17,762 bases of DNA, taken from positions 1,491 through 19,252 of the forward strand of contig JAESQE010000216.1 of assembly GCA_016765335.1 (NCBI GenBank), given 5' to 3'. Below are positions 1 through 6,847 of the stretch, in pieces; the stretch's first letter is position 1; each line of letters begins with the position of its first letter. The notes under the pieces are model-generated. The model worked only from the letters and a program-made list of their open reading frames with translations. It searched no databases and was not told the DNA's origin. The DNA is from Planctomycetaceae bacterium (GTDB lineage Bacteria > Planctomycetota > Planctomycetia > Planctomycetales > Planctomycetaceae). A program made the translations under genes and the position numbers.

Positions 1-219
1 TATGTCGGCATAATTCATCTCAACACGTAATTCGTACTACCCCGCAGATTCGACTGCGTAGTTTCCCGCCGAGGCCAACCGATACTCCCTTCCCATTTCG
101 CCCACTCTAAATACTGTACAAGAACACCAATACGTGCCTCTACGTACAGAAACCCTTTCATCCTTGCTGCCCTATTCCTCAAATATCATCTATTCTTCCG
201 ATTGTGAAACGATTACGCA

Positions 220-248
220 TTGATCTCATGTGGAATATTGTTGATACT
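220..248 (+). promoter_or_regulatory. Candidate sigma70-type promoter of the secreted-protein gene
   Basis: TTGATC (220-225) and GATACT (243-248) are separated by 17 nt and match the -35 and -10 consensus at four of six positions each. The expected transcription start, near 255, would leave a leader of about 45 nt before the ATG at 302. The call rests on pattern alone and the matches are mediocre. Confidence 0.28.
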
Positions 249-289
249 GTATTCTTAATAGTAAACACCATTGATTGCTTGGGCCTGCT

Positions 290-293
290 GAGG
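290..293 (+). promoter_or_regulatory. Shine-Dalgarno GAGG fixing the start at 302
   Basis: GAGG lies 8 nt before the ATG at 302. This supports 302 over an in-frame TTG at 275, which would place nine polar residues in front of an otherwise normal signal peptide. Confidence 0.55.
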
Positions 294-301
294 TTATTAA
301 A

Positions 302-1564
302 ATGAATCGAATTACTTCATCTGCAACACTTTTCTTATTAGCGAGTATGTTTGCTGTTGGTACTGCTGTTGCATACCCAACTGTAAAGCATGCGTTTGAC
401 AATACGCGCAGTGTTGCCAATAGCTCTCTTACTGCGGTTGAAACTGAACCCACTCGATCTGATATTTTAGTAAATCCCATTGTTTCAAACTTAAATGCCA
501 GCATTGATGATCACACATTAGCATTGGCCGATGAGGAAGCTGCACCAGCTCCGTCGATTGCTGAAGGCACTTCTTTACCCAAAGTGGCACCTCGTGCTTC
601 CTATTGGACAATGAAATTTGTTCAGGGAATTGGTGATTTAGATATCACACAGCTTCCACCTGTTGTTAATGGACGTGTGATATTGCTACGAAAAGGAATC
701 CTTATCGGTTCGTTCCCTATCGGCCCTGGTGGAATTGCTCAAGTTCCTCGCTTCTCGCCGGGCGTCTATTCAATCATTATCAAATCAGAAGGGGGCATCT
801 GTGCACTCGGCACCTATTTGGATTCTAAAAATGATAAGAACTCAAGCGAGATTGTCGTTCGAGTTGCTTTGGTACCTGCTCAGCTCTCTGCTGTTGTTGA
901 ATCTTTACTCGCTCGGGCAAAGCAGGATCACCGTGGGCTGACCGGGATACGAAAAGCATACCATTTCGAGAATTACACTTCTTTTGTTTCCCGTAAGAAT
1001 GTCGTTGAGCGAGGCCCAAATGGAGTGACCCGAATTCGATTAATTGAGCTTTTTGACGATTACGGCTCAGGCCACACAACACAGGGACTGTCTGTCCACT
1101 TCATCAGTAATGATAAAATTGTCTCCCATGGAGTAACGGACGAAGATGGTATCGCAGAATTGCAAGGCCTTGAACAAGGTCGCTATGCGATGGTTGTCAC
1201 AGGACAGCAGCGAGTACTTGTTCTTTCCGTATTAGTCAGAGACCAGGTTGGCAATGCACTAGAAAGTGCAATCTCTGTAATTACTGACTTAATCATAGGT
1301 TCTGCCTCCGTAGGAATGAACCAGAATGTCAATACTGCCTCAGGAGGAACTATTCCTCAATCAGATTATGAGCAAGCTAACCAAGGTTCAAGCAACGCTC
1401 CAAATGGCCCTACCGGATCAGCGTTTGGTGGTGGCGGTGGATCTGGTGGTGGCGGTGGCGGAGGATCTGGTGGCGGCGGATTTCTTGGTGCAGCTGCCCT
1501 TGGCGGAGCTATTGGCTATCTTCTAAGTAATGACGACTCGCTCATTGTCAGCCCAGCCCTCTGA
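302..1564 (+). CDS. Secreted protein with duplicated beta-rich module and Gly-rich/hydrophobic C-terminus
   Basis: The product is 420 aa and I do not recognise a named family. Residues 1-25 look like a Sec signal peptide: Asn-Arg, then a hydrophobic core, then AVAYP. Residues about 121-175 and 262-312 appear to be two copies of one module. Each has a beta-strand with V-x-L, a Gly-Gly-Ile-Ala or Asp-Gly-Ile-Ala turn, and a G-x-Y strand, as in carboxypeptidase-regulatory or Cna-B-like Ig folds. Residues 376-393 are 16 Gly and two Ser, followed by a hydrophobic stretch (394-409) and an acidic, short end containing NDD. That tripartite tail could anchor or sort the protein, but it lacks the PEP motif and basic end of PEP-CTERM signals. 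It stands alone, 345 nt before the ligase gene, and its link to the glycan locus is only by position. Confidence 0.8.
   Translation: MNRITSSATLFLLASMFAVGTAVAYPTVKHAFDNTRSVANSSLTAVETEPTRSDILVNPIVSNLNASIDDHTLALADEEAAPAPSIAEGTSLPKVAPRASYWTMKFVQGIGDLDITQLPPVVNGRVILLRKGILIGSFPIGPGGIAQVPRFSPGVYSIIIKSEGGICALGTYLDSKNDKNSSEIVVRVALVPAQLSAVVESLLARAKQDHRGLTGIRKAYHFENYTSFVSRKNVVERGPNGVTRIRLIELFDDYGSGHTTQGLSVHFISNDKIVSHGVTDEDGIAELQGLEQGRYAMVVTGQQRVLVLSVLVRDQVGNALESAISVITDLIIGSASVGMNQNVNTASGGTIPQSDYEQANQGSSNAPNGPTGSAFGGGGGSGGGGGGGSGGGGFLGAAALGGAIGYLLSNDDSLIVSPAL
1427..1480 (+). repeat. GGN tract encoding poly-Gly
   Basis: Eighteen codons, sixteen of them Gly (mostly GGT and GGC) and two TCT Ser, form an imperfect repeat inside the secreted-protein gene. 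Such tracts are prone to slippage, but a length change in multiples of three would only alter the linker. Confidence 0.8.
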
Positions 1565-1677
1565 TTGAGCAATTTACTCAACTCGCCTGGACGACCTGCA
1601 TAAATTTCACATAAAAGGACCTCTATTAATTGAATCCCAGAGGTTCCCGAATACAGTTTGGCTATAAAACAAAGTGC

Positions 1678-1721
1678 AAAACCCCCTCTAACTCTCCCTT
1701 TGTAAGGGGGAGAACCAATTT
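1678..1721 (+). repeat. Hairpin repeat, copy 1 (inverted relative to 4541-4584)
   Basis: The 44-nt unit starts AAAACCCCCTCTAACT and contains a 9-bp stem (1692-1700 with 1704-1712, one G-U pair, 3-nt loop). By hand alignment, 39 of 44 positions match the reverse complement of 4541-4584. The two copies bracket the ligase gene. It looks like a dispersed intergenic palindromic repeat rather than a terminator, because no T-run follows the stem directly. Confidence 0.8.
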
Positions 1722-1740
1722 AGTAGAAGTTTACAAAAAA

Positions 1741-1776
1741 GGCATGTCTTGAATCTGGAGTATTTCAAGGCATGCC
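1741..1776 (-). terminator. Strong hairpin, terminator-like on the minus strand
   Basis: GGCATGTCTTGAA (1741-1753) pairs with TTCAAGGCATGCC (1764-1776), giving 13 bp with one G-U pair and a 10-nt loop. Six A residues (1735-1740) precede it, so on the minus strand the hairpin is followed by six T residues, the form of an intrinsic terminator. No minus-strand gene is visible to the right, so it may instead be a repeat element or may insulate against antisense transcription. Confidence 0.45.
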
Positions 1777-1909
1777 CAATCTGGTTTTAGTCTCTTGATA
1801 AGCTCGCCAGGATGGAATTGGGAAAGCTTGCACGATGTGCCATGTATCTGGAAATACCACTACATGAAATCTCTTTCAATCGATTCCCAAATCCTGTACT
1901 TGTGGCAAG

Positions 1910-4513
1910 ATGATAGAACACCCCTTTATTCAACATAATTCCCAGACACCTGCTTCTATTTTTGCATTGAATCTAGGGCGTGGAGTCTTCCTGGGCTGCC
2001 TACTGGCGATTCCCTGGATGATTGGGGGACTTCCTTATTGGGCAACGCTGATTACTACGGGCCTGCTCTTTTGCCTGGCGTTATTATTGGGCATCGCTTC
2101 CCTGTTCAGTCGCTCTGAAGGATCGATCTCTAAGATCTCCATTTTACTGGGAGTTCTTCTGGCATATGCTTCCGCACAACTGCTCCCCCTGAGTAACGAT
2201 CCCATTGATCGACTTGAGCACGCAATTAATTCAGACACGATAACATCTGTAAAGATGACAGATCAACTTGAAAGGGAGCAGGCCGGTCAGAAATATTTTC
2301 CTATCTCGTGCGCGCCTTACAAAACCCGTCGTACCCTTGCGGTATACGCGACGGGCTTTGCTGTCTTTTTATTTTCTGGAGTCCTGTGGAATACTCCAGG
2401 AAGAATACGGCTTCTGCTCTTGGCCCTGACTGCAAATGGAGTTGTACTCTCTCTGTTCGGGATGATCCAACGATTTCGCTGGCAGGGATCAATTTATGGC
2501 CTTTATCAACTGGAGCATGGCGGACAGCCATTTGCTTCTTTCGTCAACAGGAACAATGCAGCTTCGTATCTACTTGTCTGCTTAGCAGCTGGCCTGGGCC
2601 TATTGATGTCTTACATCTCAAGTAGGAACGAGCATGGTTACCATGGCAATTCGAACCGAAGCCGAGACCACCGAATCTTAATTGGTGCCTGTTTAATCTT
2701 GATTTCAGCAGGCGTCGTCGCCTCTCTTTCCCGTAGCGGAATCCTCAGTGCGTGCATCGCCGCGGTTGTTGTCTTGGCATTGATCCTTAGAAATGGTCGG
2801 TCGATTCTGGCAGCTCTAGGGTTCCTCGGTTGCTTATCTGCCTTGGCGATTTGGTTTGGCTGGGGCAGCGACCTACTCAATCGCTTTGAATCACTTCGGG
2901 AAATAAACTTCGACGATATTGGTCGCATTCAACATTGGAAAAACACCCTGCCAGCGTTACAGGATTTTGGCATACTGGGTTCGGGGTTAGGAACTTATTC
3001 AATGGTGAATCGACCGTACCAACCTCATGAATATCAAGGCTGGTATGTGAATGCGGATAATCAGTACCTGGAATGGACTCTGGAATTAGGGATTGTTGGT
3101 TTTTCTCTCGTCCTCCTTCTAGTGGCTTGCCTGTTTGTGATGACAGGAAAATTACTGAAATCATCCCGGAGACAATCTGGTTTCCGTTATTCGCTAGGAA
3201 TTGCAGCTCTGTTCCTATTGGTCAGTCAGTTAGTCCATGCGGTGTTCGATTTTGGCATAACAATCCCAGCAACGCTACTGAGTGTTGCTGCCATCCTGGG
3301 AGCAATCAGTTCTCATCTTGCAGGAGATCCTGGAAACGGCTTGCGCAGCGATGACGAAAAAGGAAAGTCCCAACTCCAGTTGAAATGGACCCCTGCTCTT
3401 GCTTTGGGATGCTTCGTTGTAATTACCTGTGCCTTGGCTGTCACAGGTTCTGCGTATAAAGATGAGAAGATCGCAAGGCAAGTGTCACAAAGTATTCAGG
3501 ATGTCCCAAAAACAACAGCCGAGCAATTGTATGATCTCCAAAGAAACTTGACCCTCCGAGCTGAATCTGCCCCGGAATCCCCACTCGTCTTTGAGAGCCT
3601 GGCTCAAGTAAACCAAGCGTTGATGCGTCTTGAATTTCTAAAAACTCAAGACGCATCAACGCCAGTGGAAATAGGCAGGTATTGGAACAGCAGCGTCCCA
3701 ACCAGATTGATCATGACTGTGCTCGGACAGGACACCTTAACGCAGGCACTGCACCGTCTCTGGACTAAGGAAGATGTTGACTTGGCAAGCCAGGAGTATG
3801 AAAACTCCCTGCGGCAAGGCATTCAGTTAAATCCGCTCAACGGGCGGCTCTGGAGCGAGCTTGCCGTGCTGAACTGGATAAGAATGCAAGATCAGAAAGA
3901 AACAGGCAAACTGCTTGATTACGCAGTAACACTGAGGCCGTCTGCATTAAATATCCAGATAATTCACGCAATACAACTTGCTCAATCCGGCGAGCAGGCA
4001 GTAGCTACTGGACGACTTCAATCTTTGATGACTCGCTTCCCGCAAGATGCTAGCCGAATCTGGGAGGCAGCTACCCGGTGTTACTCCATTCCGATTATAG
4101 TGCACGATGTGTTACCAGAAGATGTTGAAATTTGGGAGACTATCTGGGAAGCATTATCAGTCCGACCAGAAAAGCAAGAAGACCTGCTTCAATTTGCAGC
4201 CTCAATATCCAATCGATTGAAAAAGAACTCAACAGAATCAAATTCCCCTTCAGCGTTCTATCTACAAGGACTTGCTGATGATTTATTGGGAAATCCCGCG
4301 ACTGCACTCAGGCAAATGGATAAGGCAATCAAACAAAGACCATTAAATACTCAATGGCGCAGTGAATACGCCAGGATCCTCATCAAGGCTGGCCAGATTG
4401 ATGCAGCACGCAAACAACTCGAAACAGCACATCAACTTCAGCCGAATGACCGCAAAATTGAAGCATCGTATCGAAAGGTTCTCGCTTTGCGTTCTGATAC
4501 AAAAAAGAAGTAA
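1910..4513 (+). CDS. O-antigen ligase/polymerase-like membrane protein (Wzy_C type) with C-terminal TPR domain
   Basis: The product has 867 aa. The first ~515 residues are about a dozen hydrophobic segments with the family's landmarks: FASFVNRNNAAS (208-219) and GSGLGTYS (357-364), followed by NADNQYLEW (381-389) in the large periplasmic loop. After the last membrane segment (about 495-515) comes a soluble, presumably periplasmic tail with TPR-like helices (about 625-700 and 780-860). The family joins or polymerises lipid-linked glycans at the periplasmic face. With an ABC exporter in the same locus, a ligase (WaaL-like) role is more likely than Wzy polymerase; this is inference. Many family members have a His before the Asp/Asn of the loop motif, and here an Asn occupies that place. 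Residues 570-585 are encoded by a perfect palindrome. The start lacks a clear Shine-Dalgarno motif. Confidence 0.87.
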   Translation: MIEHPFIQHNSQTPASIFALNLGRGVFLGCLLAIPWMIGGLPYWATLITTGLLFCLALLLGIASLFSRSEGSISKISILLGVLLAYASAQLLPLSNDPIDRLEHAINSDTITSVKMTDQLEREQAGQKYFPISCAPYKTRRTLAVYATGFAVFLFSGVLWNTPGRIRLLLLALTANGVVLSLFGMIQRFRWQGSIYGLYQLEHGGQPFASFVNRNNAASYLLVCLAAGLGLLMSYISSRNEHGYHGNSNRSRDHRILIGACLILISAGVVASLSRSGILSACIAAVVVLALILRNGRSILAALGFLGCLSALAIWFGWGSDLLNRFESLREINFDDIGRIQHWKNTLPALQDFGILGSGLGTYSMVNRPYQPHEYQGWYVNADNQYLEWTLELGIVGFSLVLLLVACLFVMTGKLLKSSRRQSGFRYSLGIAALFLLVSQLVHAVFDFGITIPATLLSVAAILGAISSHLAGDPGNGLRSDDEKGKSQLQLKWTPALALGCFVVITCALAVTGSAYKDEKIARQVSQSIQDVPKTTAEQLYDLQRNLTLRAESAPESPLVFESLAQVNQALMRLEFLKTQDASTPVEIGRYWNSSVPTRLIMTVLGQDTLTQALHRLWTKEDVDLASQEYENSLRQGIQLNPLNGRLWSELAVLNWIRMQDQKETGKLLDYAVTLRPSALNIQIIHAIQLAQSGEQAVATGRLQSLMTRFPQDASRIWEAATRCYSIPIIVHDVLPEDVEIWETIWEALSVRPEKQEDLLQFAASISNRLKKNSTESNSPSAFYLQGLADDLLGNPATALRQMDKAIKQRPLNTQWRSEYARILIKAGQIDAARKQLETAHQLQPNDRKIEASYRKVLALRSDTKKK
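3617..3662. repeat. Perfect 17-bp inverted repeat within the ligase coding sequence
   Basis: GCGTTGATGCGTCTTGA (3617-3633) is exactly reverse-complementary to 3646-3662, with a 12-nt loop. It encodes residues 570-585, between the membrane part and the TPR part. Because the palindrome is in codon register, both strands would encode almost the same peptide, ALMRLEFL-xx-QDAST. This looks like a palindromic element inserted in frame. Confidence 0.85.
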
Positions 4514-4540
4514 TACAAACTCAATTAAAGGCACCTCTGG

Positions 4541-4584
4541 AAATTAGTTCTCCCCTTTACGAAAGGGGAGTTAGAGGGGGTTTT
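4541..4584 (-). repeat. Hairpin repeat, copy 2 (inverted relative to 1678-1721)
   Basis: CTCCCCTTT (4550-4558) pairs perfectly with AAAGGGGAG (4562-4570) around a 3-nt loop. Relative to copy 1, one stem pair has changed from C-G to T-A on both sides and another from T.G to C-G, so pairing is kept. It lies 27 nt after the ligase stop. A run of T follows, but only after a further 10-nt spacer, so any terminator function is uncertain. Confidence 0.8.
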
Positions 4585-4785
4585 TAACCTGCTTTTTATC
4601 ATTAAACTGTCTTTAAGAAGCCCAGTCACCCTATCCATCGAGCTGTGCAAAAATCACACGGGTCGCCCTAACTGAACATGGACATATACGCACTTATCGA
4701 AGGGCTATCCGGACCGCATAATTAGACGAAACTACTGCACTCGCGTTTATTCCTAGGGTATCTAGATAAATTGGAGGGAATCTAC

Positions 4786-4815
4786 TTGAATTTAATTCAA
4801 CAGTTTGAAGAATGA
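4786..4815 (+). CDS. Possible 9-codon leader ORF
   Basis: A TTG codon 8 nt after GGAGGG opens a frame of nine codons (MNLIQQFEE) ending in TGA at 4815. The 16 nt at 4761-4776 match 14 of 16 positions with 6824-6839, just before the start of the NusG-like gene. It may be a leader peptide, a relic of a gene start, or chance. Confidence 0.15.
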   Translation: MNLIQQFEE

Positions 4816-4911
4816 GGATTCATATCATTTATCCACTATTTATATCACAGAATCCTGAGATTTTTCTGATAACGAATCAGTCAGTCCGGGAGAATATCAG
4901 CACGCACCCAC

Positions 4912-6426
4912 ATGGACATAATGCCTTGGCTACTATCACTGTCCGCATCCTTCCTATGCTCGATTGCACTGACGCCGTTAGTCGCAAAAATTGCTCGACA
5001 TGTTGGCTTGGTGGATCGACCCGATGGGCACCGTAAACTACACGGCCGAGAAGTTGCGTTGGGCGGAGGAGTTGCTGTCCTGCTTTCGGTGTTGTTTGTT
5101 ATTGTAACTTCCGGTGCATTTATTCCCGTTGTCAGAAACGCATTGATTTATCAGTGGCTACCAATGGGAAGCATCGCCCTGGCTGCCTTAATTCTCTGCG
5201 TTATCGGACTGGCTGATGATCGCTGGGGAATTCGTGGAAGACAAAAACTGCTCGGGCAAATTTTCGCTTGCGTAATAGCTGTCTCTGGTGGATCAATCAT
5301 CGAAAAATTCGAGTTGTTTGGGCAGACTTGGGAACTAGGTGTTTTTGCTTTTCCAATTACCTGTTTATGGCTCATTGCAATCATCAACGCAATGAATCTC
5401 ATCGATGGTGCGGATGGCCTTGCCTCGACCGTTGGAATTGTGATCAGCATTGCATTTGCGGTGATGGCTCATATGCTGGGGCACCCAATGGAATCGCTTG
5501 TGGCGTGCATGCTGGCAGGGGCAATGGCTGGATTTCTTGTCTATAACAGGCCGCCAGCGATGATTTTTCTCGGTGATGCCGGGAGCATGACCATTGGACT
5601 ATTGCTGGGGATTCTTGCGATTCGAAGCTCGATTAAAGGCCCAGCCACTGTTGCCATTACTGCTGCTACCGCAATCTGGGCAATCGTCTTCTTCGATGTG
5701 CTCATGGCGATCGCTCGCCGAAAACTAACAGGAAGAAGCCTGTATACAGTAGACCGTGGGCATATCCATCATGTCCTACAGAATCACGGCTATAGCCCGA
5801 AGAAAACGATTCTGACAATCGGCTTGGCATGTGCATTATGCTCCCTGGGAGCACTAGTCAGCGTTGCCTTGAAGAGCGAAGCCATTGCGGTACTGAGTAC
5901 AATCACCGTGCTCGGGACATTGGTTGGTACGCGACTATTCGGATTTCATGAATGCGATTTATTCCTAAGACGCATTAAATTATTCCTTCGATCACTCTTT
6001 ATGAAACCACCTCAAGGCCAAGGGGCAAACACTGAAAGGGGACAATCGATTTGCTCACGGTTTCAAGGCAATCGTGAATGGGAACTTTTATGGGACTCGT
6101 TAATAGAATATGCCGAAAGATTTGACCTCTCACGAGTCCAGTTAAACATAAGCTCCCCGTCAATCAGTGAGGAATATCATGCTGTCTGGAACAGCCATCA
6201 CGAAAAGGAAGATGAATCTTCCTGGAATATGGATGTCCCATTCTTCGCTGATAACAAACGAATTGGGAATATGTTACTGGTTGGTAAATCTCGTCAAGGT
6301 GAGTCGAATTTCCACTGGCTGGCTGATTTGACTGAGGGACTGCGGGCATTTGAAGTACAATTCAATGAAATCACTGCACGAGAAACCCGCTCTGAGACCA
6401 CACCCGAAACAGTATCCACCATCTAG
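4912..6426 (+). CDS. wecA: WecA-family undecaprenyl-phosphate sugar-1-phosphate transferase with C-terminal extension
   Basis: The product is 504 aa, a multispanning inner-membrane enzyme of the WecA/TagO/MraY family. The family transfers a HexNAc-1-phosphate from a UDP-sugar to undecaprenyl phosphate and so begins lipid-linked glycan assembly. All the family motifs are present: L-A-D-D (100-103), NLIDGADGLA (162-171), GDAGSM (221-226), and HIHH (284-287) in the last cytoplasmic loop. The membrane part ends near residue 360. About 140 hydrophilic residues follow, which the bacterial family does not need; they begin with a Gln/Gly-rich linker and then look like a small mixed alpha/beta domain that I do not recognise. 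A second ATG at 4921 is an alternative start, and neither has a good Shine-Dalgarno motif. The sugar cannot be told from sequence; GlcNAc is the commonest substrate. Confidence 0.92.
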   Translation: MDIMPWLLSLSASFLCSIALTPLVAKIARHVGLVDRPDGHRKLHGREVALGGGVAVLLSVLFVIVTSGAFIPVVRNALIYQWLPMGSIALAALILCVIGLADDRWGIRGRQKLLGQIFACVIAVSGGSIIEKFELFGQTWELGVFAFPITCLWLIAIINAMNLIDGADGLASTVGIVISIAFAVMAHMLGHPMESLVACMLAGAMAGFLVYNRPPAMIFLGDAGSMTIGLLLGILAIRSSIKGPATVAITAATAIWAIVFFDVLMAIARRKLTGRSLYTVDRGHIHHVLQNHGYSPKKTILTIGLACALCSLGALVSVALKSEAIAVLSTITVLGTLVGTRLFGFHECDLFLRRIKLFLRSLFMKPPQGQGANTERGQSICSRFQGNREWELLWDSLIEYAERFDLSRVQLNISSPSISEEYHAVWNSHHEKEDESSWNMDVPFFADNKRIGNMLLVGKSRQGESNFHWLADLTEGLRAFEVQFNEITARETRSETTPETVSTI

Positions 6427-6847
6427 GAAAATACTTGACGAACTAGCTCAGACATCATTTCATCGATGCTCACCCGTAATCTCAGCAAGTCACAAGAAAG
6501 CAGATGTGCTCACCTGCCTCTTCTTTTGTATTCATTCGCAAAAGACAATCAGACAAAAGATAAAAACGTAACTGACGATTCTCCTTAGTCAGTGCGGAAT
6601 GTAGTAATTGTAGAGGCTCAATTATTTGAACACTAAAATCTTGATCAAGAAGAGCCAACACTTCTTGTAGATGCATCAAATCGAGTCGTATACTTAACAC
6701 TTACTAAAGTGGACATAGAGAAGGGATTTCTCAAAGGCGACAACGGATTGTGAAAACCTGTTTGTACATTAAGACTTGCGTAAAACACAAGGGTGTCACC
6801 CAAAGGAACGGAGTGCGCGCCGATTTAGATAAAATGGAGTTTCTAAC
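6427..6847. other. Long leader region upstream of the NusG-like gene
   Basis: This 421-nt gap has no gene I can support. It contains a 12-bp perfect palindrome, TCTTGATCAAGA (6639-6650), a shorter one, GATGCATC (6670-6677), and a GGGTG-T-CACCC dyad (6790-6800). No JUMPStart or ops element (GGCGGTAGC) was found. A promoter is expected here, but I could not choose one with confidence. Confidence 0.5.
6836..6839 (+). promoter_or_regulatory. Shine-Dalgarno GGAG of the NusG-like gene
   Basis: GGAG lies 8 nt before the ATG at 6848 and supports that start. Confidence 0.6.

Larger units (their letters stand above)
1..301. other. Upstream non-coding region
   Basis: I find no convincing gene here on either strand. 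There is one small hairpin (CGCAG, 6-nt loop, CTGCG at 43-58), too weak to call a terminator. The 3' part carries the candidate promoter and ribosome binding site of the first gene. The start of the window does not show the end of a preceding gene. Confidence 0.6.
1565..1909. other. Intergenic region with two hairpin repeats
   Basis: This 345-nt gap has no gene that I can support. It holds a dispersed-type hairpin repeat (1678-1721) and a second strong hairpin (1741-1776). The sequence just before the ligase ATG at 1910 shows no clear Shine-Dalgarno motif, and I could not pick out a convincing promoter. Confidence 0.6.
4514..4911. other. Intergenic region between ligase and WecA-like genes
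   Basis: This 398-nt gap contains copy 2 of the hairpin repeat (4541-4584), and a possible 9-codon ORF with a good Shine-Dalgarno motif (GGAGGG) starting at a TTG at 4786 and ending at 4815. I see no larger gene. An ATG frame opening at 4812 only runs on as a shadow of the following gene. No promoter stands out. Confidence 0.55.

Noticed and set aside
1427..1480. Phase-variable slippage tract in the Gly codons
   Set aside because: The repeat unit is three nucleotides and imperfect, so changes would alter the linker length and not switch the gene off.
3441..3701. Minus-strand ORF over the ligase gene sharing a peptide with the sense protein
   Set aside because: The shared peptide is a direct result of the palindrome at 3617-3662, and the rest has no protein-like features or start signal.
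4644..4662. CRP-like dyad TGTGC with TCACA
   Set aside because: The spacing is 5 nt rather than 6, one half-site is imperfect, and it lies far from any start, so it is within chance.
4812..5036. 74-codon ORF starting at 4812 that overlaps the 9-codon leader stop as ATGA
   Set aside because: Most of it is an out-of-frame shadow of the WecA-like gene, with no recognisable motif and Cys/Trp-rich content typical of a wrong frame.
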